64,000 nucleotides of DNA from Balanoglossus misakiensis. Its lineage: Eukaryota; Hemichordata. Below, piece after piece: positions 37,530 through 48,259 of this stretch. Numbering within the stretch: position 1 is the stretch's first letter; each line of letters starts with the position of its first letter. Position numbers and translations under genes: made by a program. Location: assembly GCA_040954595.2 (NCBI GenBank), contig JBECUI020000026.1, positions 403,969 through 467,968 of the forward strand, read 5' to 3'. The notes beneath the pieces are model-generated. The model did no database searches, had not been told where the DNA came from, and was given only the letters and a program-made list of their open reading frames with translations.

Positions 37530-38482
37530 CGACCTTTAACACACCATATGGCCGTTACAGATTCCTACGAATGCCATTTGGGCTAAGGATGAGCCAAGAT
37601 GTGTTTCAATTCAAAATTGATGAAACATACAGAGAGTGTGAAGGTGCAGTCGGCATTGCAGACGATATACAAGTCTTCGGATCAGGAGAGCGACACCATG
37701 ACCTGCATCTACACGAAGCCATGGAACGAACCAGGAAAGCAGGCATTAAACTGAACAAAGAGAAATGCTACATCAAGACAAAAGAATCTAGTTTCTTTGG
37801 CATGTTATACACAGAAGACGGAGTTAAACCCAACCCAGACAAGGTCAAGGCGATAGAGATGATGCATCCGCCTAGAGACAAGACCGAACTGCGCACATTC
37901 CTCGGAATGGTGAACTACATGGGTTCATTCATACCCAGATTAGCTGAACACACAGCACCACTGAGAGAGCTCATCAGAGACGACACTGAGTTTGAGTGGT
38001 CTCCGACACACACAAAGTCTTTCAATATGATCAAGGACCTGATCAGCACAAAGACTACACTTGCTTACTACGACCGTAAGAAGCCTGTCACTCTACAAGT
38101 CGACGCATCGGGAAAGGGAATCGGAGCGGTGCTCATACAGGAACAGAGACCTATAGCATTTGCGTCCAAGGCCCTGACACCAGCGGAAACCCGATACGCC
38201 AATATAGAAAGAGAACTACTCGCGGTAGTCTACGGATGTGAGAAGTTTCGCACATATCTCTACGGCAGAAGTTTCATAGTAGAGAGTGATCATCGACCGT
38301 TGGAGCAAATTCAGAGGAAGAATTTGACCAAGGCACCACCCCGATTACAGAGAATGCTGTTGCGCATACAGCCGTATGATTTCACCATACACTACAAGCC
38401 AGGCAAACAGATGATACTTGCCGACGCACTATCTAGACTGTCACCACAAGATCAGAACGAAATCAGTGACATGAAAGTCTAG
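37530..38482 (+). pseudogene. RT palm/thumb and RNase H (copy 2)
   Basis: The frame is restored from about 37,520 (first Met 37,571). It covers the RT palm with IADD (near 37,660), the connection, and RNase H with DAS, ERELLA and SDHRPL motifs. It ends at a TAG (38,480-38,482) that is CAG in copy 1. Confidence 0.92.
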
Positions 38483-39805
38483 ATACACCACCTGGTGAAG
38501 ATCACACCAATGAGACAGATGGAGATCAAAGAAGAAACTACCAAAGATGAAATTCTTCAATTATTGATCCAGCAAGTCCTGAAAGGATGGCCAGATAGCA
38601 TCAAGGACATTCACGCTGATATTCGACCCTACTGGTCTATTCGAGACGATATCGCTATCGAAGATGGTATTATCCTGATAGGCAGCCGACTCCTCATACC
38701 AGCAGTAATGAGAGATGAAATGCTACAACGCATTCATAGCAGTCACCTGGGGATCGAGAAATGCAAGCTGAGAGCCAGATCCAGCATGTACTGGCCTGGA
38801 ATTTGTAAAGATATAGAGAGACTAGTAACAGGATGCAACGCGTGCCAGAAATTCCAGAATTCCCAGCAGAAGGAACCGATGATTCCAATGGAAATTCCAC
38901 CACGACCGTGGCACACAATTGGAGCAGACCTATTCTACGTGAACCAAACATGGTACATGATAGTTGCTGACTACTACTCCAAGTTCCCCTTCATTAGGAA
39001 ACTTGAAGACCTCAGAGCCAGTACCATTATGAGAGCCCTCCGAATTCTATTTGCAGAGCAAGGAATACCCGAGAAACTAGTTTGTGACAACGGATCTCAG
39101 TTTACAGCTAGAGACTTCCACAGCCTAACTGAGAAGTATGGTTTTGCGATAGTCACATCATCACCATACTATCCCAAAGGGCACGGTTTTATCGAGCGAC
39201 ATGTACAGACCGTGAAGAACATCCTGATGAAGTGCAAAGAGTCCGGAGATGATCCGAATCTAGCATTGTTGGCACTTCGCGCGACTCCATTGAAGTCCAA
39301 CATACCATCACCAGCTGAGTTGCTGAACAGCAGAGCATACAAGACAACTCTCCCAGCCAAAATTCACCCAGCAAGAAACGGGGAGGAAGTTCGTCAATAC
39401 CTGACATCTCAACAGCAGGCCCAGACTTCCAGCCACGACCAGCACTCCAGACAACTACCAGAATTGCTGACAGGTCAACAAGTCCATGTACAAAGCCCAA
39501 TCAGCAAAACATGGAGTCCAGCGAGAGTTGTAGCCCCAGCAAACACACCTAGGTCCTACACCGTGAAGTTAGACAACGTGAAACAAATGCGACGCAACAG
39601 GATCCACATGAAACCAGTCAGCGCAGAACTGAAACCAGCACAGACAGGGGTGGATCAACACAATATTGCACCAGCAGTCACAGACGGAACACCGCCTCAA
39701 CAACCTGCAATGCCAGCGTCACCAGCCCAAGAATCGTTGAGATCAACACGAACCAGAACAAATATACAAAAGCCGTCTCGATACAAAGATTATGTGACTG
39801 ATTGA
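38483..39805 (+). pseudogene. Integrase region (copy 2), intact to natural C-terminus
   Basis: Same frame after the TAG. It holds the HHCC zinc domain (H-x3-H near 38,732, C-x2-C near 38,835), the D-D-E core with final Glu near 39,195, and a Pro/Gln-rich tail to the TGA at 39,803. This copy keeps the C-terminal tail that copy 1 has lost. Confidence 0.92.
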
Positions 39806-40024
39806 TAGCTTTTTCTGATATTGAGATACGCCATTTGTTCCACAGAAAGTTGAGTTATACAGAGGAAAATTTATCACATTTTTCCCAGAGTATTTTTCAT
39901 GTTCGTTGCGTTTGATTTTGACAAAGACTGATTCAAGATGAATGCAGAGTTTGCACAGGACAATTCACAGTGACATTCGTATTCAAAAAGAGTTTTGAAA
40001 CAATTTATCTTAAAGAAGAGGGGA

Positions 40025-40228
40025 TGTAGTATTCTGACAGCTACGATCAATATAGCGCCCTCTAGTGTTGCATTGTTGGTGTTCCACTTGTTTATGAATT
40101 GCTGTACGACGTCACTTCCGCCCAGATAAGGCGAAGCACATTGTTGAGTCTTTTCAGCCGATCAATAAATAGGTTGTTGTTATACCTTATGATCGCATTA
40201 TTATTCCCATGTTGATGGAAACATAACA
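40025..40228 (+). repeat. 3' LTR, retrotransposon copy 2
   Basis: 204 bp, TG...CA, preceded by a polypurine tract and followed by the same ggggggacacc flank as copy 1. Confidence 0.95.
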
Positions 40229-40671
40229 GGGGGGACACCAACATCGTAGTCAGTGAGGTCATCTATGGTGGTGGGCGCGTCTTCCACTCGGCACTCCTCC
40301 GCGCACGCTTGGGGGATAAAAAATGCATCAAAAACCCCTGGCGCGTCCTCGCTCCCCCTGCGTCGATGGATTCTGTGCGACTGCTTCCGCCCCCGTCCTC
40401 TCTGGTTGCTGTGTCCGGATTGATGATGTTTTCCGGTGAGGTCGGATTTCCCGGAATTCTTCCTGTCGTGATTGGGATACCCACCTCAGCAGTATGCTAA
40501 GGACACGCCAGTGGATGAGAATCGCTGGTGTGGTGGGGGAGCTCAGTCGGAACCTGTTCGGCACCTCCCACCCCTGGAAGACGCACAGGCGCTTCATCAT
40601 CACCATGGACTCCGGTGAACAAAAGGATTCCGTAGGGATCCGTCCAGGTCCGCCCCTGCGGATATAGAAGT
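40229..40671 (-). pseudogene. GC-rich downstream frames of OB-fold gene (copy 2)
   Basis: Counterpart of 15,899-16,341. The same overlapping minus-strand frames are open, one ending at 40,328 and another running from about 40,485 to the LTR edge. The apparent frame switch is shared by both copies, so it predates the duplication or is real gene structure. Confidence 0.5.
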
Positions 40672-41877
40672 CTAGCAGGTCGGGTATTTCATTTCCTGGA
40701 CCACACAGCCAGTATAGGTGAGTTTCTCTAACGCCTCCACCGCGTCCCGCTCGCGGAATACTACCGGCTTCTCAGTAAAAATAACTGGAAGGTGGCACTG
40801 AAAGGCGTGTTTCTTCAGTTTGCGCGTGGACCTCCGGCCTCCCGGGAACGGACATGGAGAAGGGCCTGATGAGTAATGTGGAACAGAGGATAGGGGGCTC
40901 ATTCGGGCCGGCCTGGCGCTCCTCCAGCGGCGTTCGTCTTCTTTGGGCGGTTCCGGCGTCGGATACCGGATCGGTGATCGACGTCTGGGGCTGAGATCTC
41001 CCCAGCGTGAAAAGGATGGTCGTTCACGGGAAGGTGGGCGGTCCCGCCTTTCCTCTCGAGAACGCTCCGGTCGCGGCGACCGGGTTGGGGATCTGGACCT
41101 AGTAGGGCTGCCGGGGTGGCGTCGAAGTTCCCAGGGGATTAGATATTCCCCCGCCTCCAACGTCGCCTCCAGCTCCAATGGGTTGATCAGTGACTGCAGC
41201 GGCAGCATTTCTTGGCGTGGGGGTGATGGCTCCTGCAGCAGCCCTTGGTTTCCCCCGTCTCTCGCTACTGCTATTGGGGGTGATACACGGGTGCGGGGTG
41301 GGTCTGGCCCTTCCGACACCTCCATCGCCTGGTCCTTGTCGCCACCGAGTACCTGTTTTTCCAGCTGCGGATCCCGGAAGATGCTCAAAGTTTCCTCCAG
41401 GTCGTCAGCTGCGGTGGTGGTTCTTGTGGGCTCTTGCGGGGAGATATGGCCAACGAATCCCCCACGTACGCGGCCTGGATTGAACTCCCGAGGTAGTGTG
41501 CAGGTTTTTATGGCTGCGTCGGATGGTACGGGCAGGTTGGCTTCATTCTTTTCCTTCCCGTATACATGCATGGCCTCCTCCCGTACCGTGGACATCCATC
41601 CTATGTCGCCTAGAACCGTGGCTACTTGACAGTTCTCACGGAGCATCAGGAACAGTATTTTATGTCTCACCTCCACTTCAGTTGTCGCTGTTGTATTTAA
41701 TGTGGACGATGTTTTATATCTGTTGATAACCAATGGGCCTAGTTTAACTGTGGCACCTACATCCAGTGGCAGCGCTGTTTTCTCACCCCAAAGGTTGACT
41801 TCAGCATCTCTTGTGCCATCAGTTATGGTCAGTTTACGTCTCTTTGTAGAATTCGATGTATGTGTCACTGATTCATA
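40672..41877 (-). CDS. OB-fold protein exon 2 plus Arg/Ser-rich extension (copy 2)
   Basis: Open for 401 codons from the ctacag acceptor. The OB-fold unit covers residues 1-70, an acidic/polar linker 100-210, an Arg/Ser/Pro-rich stretch about 255-330 (SPTRSRSPTRSPRPER-like), and a C-terminal segment about 345-401 with KKHAFQCHLPVIF. Arg/Ser repeats suggest a nuclear or RNA-associated protein. A potential donor (GTGAGA, near 41,670) could end the exon early. Unlike copy 1 it has no premature stop, but its own exon 1 is damaged. Confidence 0.65.
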   Translation of the reverse strand, partial: YESVTHTSNSTKRRKLTITDGTRDAEVNLWGEKTALPLDVGATVKLGPLVINRYKTSSTLNTTATTEVEVRHKILFLMLRENCQVATVLGDIGWMSTVREEAMHVYGKEKNEANLPVPSDAAIKTCTLPREFNPGRVRGGFVGHISPQEPTRTTTAADDLEETLSIFRDPQLEKQVLGGDKDQAMEVSEGPDPPRTRVSPPIAVARDGGNQGLLQEPSPPRQEMLPLQSLINPLELEATLEAGEYLIPWELRRHPGSPTRSRSPTRSPRPERSREERRDRPPSRERPSFSRWGDLSPRRRSPIRYPTPEPPKEDERRWRSARPARMSPLSSVPHYSSGPSPCPFPGGRRSTRKLKKHAFQCHLPVIFTEKPVVFRERDAVEALEKLTYTGCVVQEMKYPTC

Positions 41878-42289
41878 CTGTAGTGGAAATAAAATGGAAA
41901 ACATTGAATGTTAATAATTACGAGTAGTAAATGTTGTGGAGAAATAGTGCAAGAGTGGTTGTTTTTTGTCAGTTGCTTTTTAAAATTTGAACTGCAAAAT
42001 GATGAATCGATGGCAGTAATTTTGACCCGAGGTGAGTTGACAAGGCATGGTTGTATCATATAAATGGATTTTCAATGTACGTGATCGCATGGAGGCTGCC
42101 ATATTGGATTACATCCGAAGACCTTCCGATTAGGCTTCGGTTGAATTCGGGAAAGGTCTCTAAAATGTAATGGGTCATTCAATTTTGTAGAGTAAATTTC
42201 TAAAAATGTAGAAGATGGGAGGTTAAGATACCCAAAATGACTACGTCAAAAAAAAGGCCCATAAGTTTCGGGGTGCGATTATAACGTAC

Positions 42290-42512
42290 CTTTGCTCTAT
42301 CATAGAGGCAAATGGTATTATCTCTTCCAGTGGAAAAGTTGCGGAGCTGTACGTATTCTCCCTTCTGTAATCTGTTCAGCCACTTCGGATTTTCTTTCCA
42401 GAATTTAAGTTCCAGAACGTTGCCATCCTGCTGCATACAAGGCACGCTAAACAGTTTGCCGTTGGCGGAATTCCGGATCTAGACTGTATCCTCAATGAGG
42501 CACAATTTCACT
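42290..42512 (-). pseudogene. OB-fold exon 1 (copy 2), disrupted
   Basis: The body of exon 1 matches 17,965-18,190 up to a TAG (42,481-42,479) where copy 1 has GAG. Three extra bases lie nearby and the ATG end is missing: upstream sequence has been replaced by the head-to-head palindrome junction at ~42,530. The copy-2 gene therefore cannot make the same N-terminus. Confidence 0.8.
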
Positions 42513-43007
42513 GCCACGCCTTGGCTGCATGGTTGCAGATGATGGAGCTAAGGTACGTAACAATCGCACCCCGAAACGCCTGGGCCCTTTTTTGTGTGTA
42601 GTCATTGTGGGTATGTTAACCTCCCATGTCCTACATTTTTAGAAATTTAGTATACAAAATTGGATGACCGATTATGTTTTAGAGACCTTTCCCGAATCCA
42701 CCTGAAGCCCAGTCGGAATGTCTTGGGATGTAACCTAAATTCAATATGGCCGCCTCCATGCGTTCACTTGCATTAAAAAAAAACGTTGATTTTATCTCCG
42801 AGTGGCGGTGTTTATCGTCAGTACCAATTGAAACGCGGCACTCGCTTACAGGTCGCATTTTTATTTTTGAGCGCGTTCTAATATTCTAGAAAGAAAAAAT
42901 GATAGTTTCGAGTACAGATTACATGTATTTTAAAACGAGGTTTGGTCACAATGGTATCACTACTAAATGACTTACAATCGATGTTTTTAATTGTCTTTGC
43001 ACCACAG

Positions 43008-43179
43008 TATGAATCCTGTGATGGTAAATCGCATTCAACTTAGAAGGCGTGGAGTAAGTGCAACTGATGGTAACTGGGATACCAAACTGAAACTTTTGGG
43101 AGAGAAAACCTTGCCATGCATGGACGTGGGTGGCACAGTTAAACTTGGGTTAAATACTACAGCGACAACTGAAGTCCCG
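43008..43179 (+). pseudogene. OB-fold paralogue B, exon 2
   Basis: Bounded by a caccacag acceptor and a GTGAGA donor. Homologous to 17,547-17,341 but on the opposite strand. It reads through in one frame with an internal ATG at 43,009 and encodes an OB-like LLGEKTLP...TTATTEVPV. About 12 residues of the fold are deleted relative to gene A, and one extra base near 43,017 shifts phase. The right-arm copy (54,820-54,650) shares both changes. Confidence 0.65.
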
Positions 43180-43355
43180 GTGAGATATTATAAAATACTC
43201 TTACATCATAAAATTGAAATCCTACATGTCAATAATTTCATATTTTCACTAATGTTTAGCAAAAAACAACTGCTCTCAACAAACCTTACCCCTCCCCCTC
43301 TTGTATTGTCAGTGCTTTGTAATCTATCAGTAACAATCCATTTTTTTCTCTCAAG

Positions 43356-43414
43356 GTGTTAAAAGAACCTATAGCTACTGGTGATGACATGATACCGTCC
43401 ATGGGGTGTTGGAG
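43356..43414 (+). pseudogene. OB-fold paralogue B, exon 3
   Basis: Follows a tctctcaag acceptor and joins exon 2 in phase 0 with a VLKEP start. A GTAATA donor ends it. The right-arm homologue is at 54,042-54,106. It encodes a short acidic stretch. Confidence 0.45.
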
Positions 43415-43429
43415 GTAATACACTTTGTA

Positions 43430-44470
43430 AGTATTAACCAGTCAGGACGTAAGTGGGGTAATTACGGCGGTGAGATCAAAGAGATCTATTTGAATGTGAA
43501 AGTCGCTGAGTGGCAGTTACGGCCAGTTCGAAAAATTTTCAAACGGAGATTTTCGGTACTACAAGTGATCGTAGTGCACCCATTTTTCTAAGACGTGTAT
43601 GAAACACCATAGTCAATGATAGGATGATTTTTCGTGAAGTTTTAACGACGCTTTCCCGAGAAAGACAGTTTCGGTATGTTGGTTTAAATTGTGGTCCTTG
43701 ACTCTCGGCAAAGATTTCTTGTCTTGAAAAAAATTGGGTAGGTTAGGAAGATATTGAACTAAGTTACCGTGAAATTATAATAGTGTGAGCCGCTCCGTTG
43801 TGGAGTAATGACGGTGTAAAAATTGCCTTCGCCATCGACGAGTACAGCCGTGTTTGCCATATGTGTATGCATTGAAGTAGGTCAACGCATGTTAACCCAT
43901 GACGTAATGGCTTCCTTTTCAACGCGTCGTTATCTCTCATTAGCATATTACATAAGGAGTCTATACACTATTCACGCTGACTGACTTCTCAGGACTGACC
44001 TATGGCACAGTAAATTGTGGTCCTTGACTCTCGGCATGGATATATTCATGTCAAAATTATGAATAGAGGAGTTTAATAATGTTTCTAAAACCTGAGGGGG
44101 TTAATTTTTGTGTGGGTATGGCTGATATTTTTTTTTTGTAACTTCAAGGTCACTTTGAATTTCGTGATCACAATTTTGTCAGTGGAAGTAAAGAAATTCT
44201 TCTCGATAAAACTTCATGAAAAATCACATGTAGTACACTCATAGTACCAGTAATGTGCCTGGGGTGAAATAATTGTCAGAAATGGGTTGCTAGTTGCTTA
44301 ACTTTCGTTGTGAAAAAAGTTGAAAAACTGTATGCAAATGAGCAATTCAAACGTTACTGGCCAGTTCAAGTGTTTGCATTGCATGATCCCCTGCTGTTTA
44401 ATTATCCCACTTACGTCCTGACTGTAACTGCAGTAGTTGCTTACATCAGACTCCCACTATCTGCATGCAA
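43430..44470. other. Arm-specific sequence, no gene seen
   Basis: Not matched in the right arm. It holds a ~25-base direct repeat (gtggtccttgactctcggca at 43,692 and 44,018) and no exon-like frame. Confidence 0.4.
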
Positions 44471-44474
44471 GTTG

Positions 44475-44560
44475 TGGATGGATTTGCAGAGAGAGAGGCT
44501 AGTACACGGCACTCATGTGGACCTGCACTACCACATTTCTATTCAACATCAGGTCTCTGA
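44475..44560 (+). pseudogene. OB-fold paralogue B, terminal exon remnant
   Basis: Homologous to 54,563-54,650. It encodes a LDGFAEREASTRHSCG-like C-terminus and ends at a TGA (44,558-44,560). The acceptor seen in the right arm is not preserved cleanly here. Confidence 0.45.
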
Positions 44561-44603
44561 GTAAAAAGATGGCCATGTAAATTTTCTCTAAGTCTGTTAG
44601 AGA

Positions 44604-44609
44604 AATAAA
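44604..44609 (+). promoter_or_regulatory. Polyadenylation signal AATAAA
   Basis: AATAAA 44 bases after the stop of the terminal exon remnant. The right arm preserves it in inverted orientation near 53,818-53,824. Confidence 0.55.
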
Positions 44610-44819
44610 GTACAACTTTAGTGTTTCACTAATTGAGTTTCAGTGTTCTTGTATTGTCTCGTTTGCCCCATGCCAACCTCAAAGTAAACGTCAAATTTGC
44701 CATTTTTGACTTATTTGTCCTTGTAGTGGGCCACATAGCATTTTAGTGCAACTTATGAAAATCTGAAGAACCAAATGCCTAATTTACCCACTCTGCACAG
44801 ATTTATTTCAATGGTACAG

Positions 44820-46082
44820 ACTTGATGATCAGTATAGCGCCCTCTGTGGTAGTATTGGGGGGGGGGTTAACCTAGCCTTTGTATGTTTATCCCTGTCCGG
44901 TTCCATTCCACTTGTATCTATGGTAACCTAATTATCAGCAGTAAAGGCCACAGCTTTGAAACAGTTTTAATATCAAGCACTCTGAATTACACGGCCATTC
45001 TCATTGGTGCATATAGTGTAGTCACGTTGTATTTTACTGCAACTGGTGAAAGTCTCCTAAAAAACCAAATGTGTCTTTACCCACTGTGCACAGAGTATTT
45101 GAAGGATACTCAGTTGATGGTCATATAGTATAGCGCCCTCTGTGGTAGTATTTTGATTATGGAGGTGGGGTTAAATCTTGTCTTTGCATATGTTTATCCC
45201 TGTCATGTTGCATTGGGCTTGTATCTATGGTAACCTAATTATCAGCAGTAAAGGCCACAACTATGAAACAGTTTTAATATCAAGCACTCTCTGAATTACA
45301 TGGCCATTCTCATTGGTGTATATAGTGTAGTCACGTTGTATTTTACTACAACTGATGAAAGTCTCCTAAAAAACCAAATGTGTCTTTACCCACTGTGCAC
45401 AGAGTATTTGAATGATACTCAGTTGATGGTCATATAGTATAGCGCCCTCTGTGGTAGTATTTTGATTATGGAGGTGGGGTTTAATCTTGTCTTTGCATAT
45501 GTTTATCCCTGTCATGTTGCATTGGGCTTGTATCTATGGTAACCTAATTATCAGCAGTAAAGGCCACAACTATGAAACAGTTTTAATATCAAGCACTCTC
45601 TGAATTACATGGCCATTCTCATTGGTGTATATAGTGTAGTCACGTTGTATTTTACTGCAACTGATGAAAGTCTCCTAAAAAAACAAATAAGTCTTTACCC
45701 ACTGTGCACAGAGTATTTGAATGATACTCAGTTGATGGTCATATAGTATAGCGCCCTCTGTGGTAGTATTTTGATTATGGAGGTGGGGTTTAATCTTGTC
45801 TTTGCATATGTTTATCCCTGTCATGTTGCATTGGGCTTGTATCTATGGTAACCTAATTATCAGCAGTAAAGGCCACAACTATGAAACAGTTTTAATATCA
45901 AGCACTCTCTGAATTACATGGCGATTCTCATTGGTGTATATAGTGTAGTCACGTTGTATTTTACTACAACTGATGAAAGTCTCCTAAAAAACCAAATGTG
46001 TGTTTACCCACTGTGCACAGAGTATTTGAATGATACTCAGTTGATGGTCATATAGTATAGCACTCTCTGTGGTAGTATTTTG
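44820..46082 (+). repeat. 309-bp minisatellite, first block
   Basis: The junction phrase catatagtatagcgccctct recurs at 45,122, 45,431 and 45,740, with a variant at 46,049: an exact 309-bp period. An earlier diverged unit begins near 44,820. Units are about 97% alike. No coding frame persists across units. Confidence 0.95.
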
Positions 46083-47131
46083 GTCTCTCAGATACTGTTC
46101 TCATGTGGTTTAAGTCATACCTTTCCAATCGTAGTCAGTGTGTACTTGTAAATTCCACCCAATCACCTTTCTATCGGCTCGACACTGGGGTACCACAGGG
46201 ATCAGTTCTTGGTCCCATACTTTTCAATATGTACCCGTCTCCATTTGGTGAATTAGTTCAAAGTCATGGTTGTCTTTATAGTTTTTATGCAGATGACTCT
46301 TCACTTTATATGTCTTTTAGTAAAGACAACGCAGCAAGAACTGTTTCAAATCTTGAACTTTGTATATCCGATGTTAGGTTTTGGATGTCTGAAAACTTCT
46401 TGTGCTTATACGATGATAAGACTGAATTTGTTATTTTCTTTGGTATTTCAGGTGATCTGTCTGCTAGAGGGATTTCAGAAATTCGTGTTGGCGATTCTCT
46501 GATTCCTGTCCATTGTCAGGCTAAGAGCCTTGGTGTGATCCTTGACTCTTGTCTGACAATGAAGCCACATATTGGACAGATCTGCCGCTCTGCCACTTTT
46601 CATTTACGTCGCATTGCGCTTATCCGCAAATATTTATCTCATTCTGCTACAGAGCAATTAGTTCATGCATTCATTACTTCTCGAATTGATTCATGTAATT
46701 CACTTTTATTTGGGCTCCCGAAGTATTCAATCAACCGTATCCAACGCGTTCAGAATATTGCTGCTAGAATTGTTACTCATTCAAAAATCACCTGTCACAT
46801 CACTCCAATTTTGTATCAGTTGCACTGGCTACCTGTTACACAGCGTATTGTTTTTAAGATGTTAGTTCTCATTTTTAAATCCATTCATAAACTTGGTCCA
46901 ATCTATCTTTCTAGCATGACTAATCTATATGTTCCGTGTCGCAATTTAAGGTCAGCTGATCAGTTCAAACTCTGCCTTGTTCGATCACGCACCAAGAGTT
47001 ATGGTGATCGTGCTTTTACTGTTGCTGCTCCAATTCTTTGGAATAATCTTCCACTTACCATTCGCCAGGCACCAGACTTATCTGTTTTTAAATCAAATGT
47101 TAAAACTTTACTTTTTAAATCTGTTTTTTAG
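46082..47131 (+). CDS. LINE reverse transcriptase C-terminal part
   Basis: Open from the truncation point to a TAG at 47,129. Motifs: GVPQGSVLGP (about 46,187), catalytic YADDSSLY (about 46,287), and the CR1/L2 C-terminal block LHWLPVTQRI...GDRAF...LWNNLP. RT fingers and the endonuclease are missing because of 5' truncation, so it cannot move itself. No internal stop, so the insertion is fairly young. Confidence 0.92.
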   Translation, partial: GLSDTVLMWFKSYLSNRSQCVLVNSTQSPFYRLDTGVPQGSVLGPILFNMYPSPFGELVQSHGCLYSFYADDSSLYMSFSKDNAARTVSNLELCISDVRFWMSENFLCLYDDKTEFVIFFGISGDLSARGISEIRVGDSLIPVHCQAKSLGVILDSCLTMKPHIGQICRSATFHLRRIALIRKYLSHSATEQLVHAFITSRIDSCNSLLFGLPKYSINRIQRVQNIAARIVTHSKITCHITPILYQLHWLPVTQRIVFKMLVLIFKSIHKLGPIYLSSMTNLYVPCRNLRSADQFKLCLVRSRTKSYGDRAFTVAAPILWNNLPLTIRQAPDLSVFKSNVKTLLFKSVF

Positions 47132-47223
47132 CCATTTGTTGTATTGTACTTTTGCTTTAAGCGTCATTGATCACATTTTTGTGGATACTGACACTATACA
47201 AATAAATTATTATTATTATTATT
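46083..47223 (+). mobile_element. 5'-truncated CR1/L2-type LINE
   Basis: Interrupts a minisatellite unit. The 7-base TATTTTG at 46,076-46,082 recurs at 47,223-47,229, a likely target duplication that partly overlaps the (ATT)n tail. The element ends with aataaa followed by ATT repeats, the usual 3' end of CR1/L2-like LINEs. Removing it restores a normal 309-310-bp unit. Confidence 0.9.
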
Positions 47224-47860
47224 ATTTTGATTACAGAGGTGGGGTTTAATCTTGCCTTTGCATATGTTTATCCCTGTCCTGTTGCATTGGGCTTGTATCT
47301 ATGGTAACCTATTATCAGCAGTAAAGGCCACAACTATGAAACAGTTTTAATATCAAGCACTCTCTGAATTACACGGCCATTCTCATTGGTGTATATAGTG
47401 TAGTCACGTTGTATTTTACTGCAACTGATGAAAGTCTCCTAAAAAAACAAATGTGTCTTTACCCACTGTGCACAGAGTATTTGAATGATACTCAGTTGAT
47501 GGTCATATAGTATAGCGCCCTCTGCGGTAGTATTTTGATTATGGAGGTGGGGTTTAATCTTGTCTTTGCATATGTTTATGCCTGTCCTGTTGCATTGGGC
47601 TTGTATCTATGGTAAACTAATTATCAGCAGTAAAGGCCACAACTATGATACAGTTTTAATATCAAGCACTCTCTGAATTACATGGCCATTCTCATTGGTG
47701 TATATAGTGTAGTCACGTTGTATTTTACTGCAACTGATGAAAGTCTCCTAAAAAAAACAAATGTGTATTTACCCACTGTGCACAGAGTATTTGAATGATA
47801 CTCAGTTGATGGTCATATAGTATAGCACCCTCTGTGGTAGTATTTGGATGATAGGGGAAG
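47224..47860 (+). repeat. 309-bp minisatellite, second block
   Basis: Continues the array after the LINE. Junction phrases at 47,504 and 47,814 (period 310). The last unit diverges near 47,850. Confidence 0.95.
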
Positions 47861-48115
47861 GGGTAACCTACCTTTTCTATACATGTATATGGTTATCCCT
47901 TTTCTATTGCATTCCGCTTGTATCTATGGAAACCTAATTATCAGCAGTGAATGCCAAATTGTAAAACAGCAACATATTTATTATCAAACACTGTATGGAA
48001 TTGAATATACACAATATGTTTTGTGTGTTTGCTGGCTACATACATGCATAAATACGTACATACATATATTACACTCATACTCAAACACACAGCTAATGGA
48101 CTCTTTTTTTCATCA

Positions 48116-48186
48116 TCCCCACCAGTTATCGAACCTGGATCTCTTATCACAAAGTGACAAGTGTGTTAACCATTACACCATGAGGA
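48116..48186 (-). repeat. tRNA-derived sequence (SINE-like)
   Basis: 71 bases folding as a tRNA cloverleaf with a 7-bp acceptor stem, an A box (tggtgtaatgg) and a B box (ggttcgata). The T stem has a mismatch and the anticodon-loop position 33 is C. It faces an almost identical copy at 52,530-52,600, 4.3 kb away, in opposite orientation. Confidence 0.7.
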
Positions 48187-48259
48187 TTTTTTATCTCCAC
48201 TAACTGCCAACACAATTGCACATTCACTCACTGACATATTCAACTAACACACCAGTTTC

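Larger units (their letters stand above)
35341..40228 (+). mobile_element. Ty3/gypsy-type LTR retrotransposon, copy 2 (defective)
   Basis: Same insertion as copy 1, judged by identical flanks, duplicated with the block. 4,888 bp with 204-bp LTRs at 35,341-35,544 and 40,025-40,228. Gag, protease and RT start share one open frame of 624 codons here. Two lesions are specific to this copy: loss of one base in RT between 37,517 and 37,518, and a CAG-to-TAG stop at 38,480. Neither is shared with copy 1, so both copies decayed after duplication, or the two represent different alleles. Confidence 0.95.
24947..42480 (+). repeat. Long direct duplication, copy 2
   Basis: This is the partner of 1-18,150. 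It lacks the MITE found in copy 1 (12,456-13,064). It ends where similarity stops inside exon 1 of the OB-fold gene, near 42,480, where a palindromic rearrangement begins. The duplicated block may extend left of 24,947, because what precedes position 1 is not visible. Confidence 0.95.

Noticed and set aside
40943-41629. 228-codon plus-strand frame opposite the OB-fold gene
   Set aside because: Antisense shadow of the GC-rich Arg/Ser-rich coding frame. The minus strand has the splice sites and the OB motifs.
44820-47860. Regular direct repeats as a CRISPR array
   Set aside because: The units are 309 bp, fully homologous, without unique spacers, in eukaryotic DNA.
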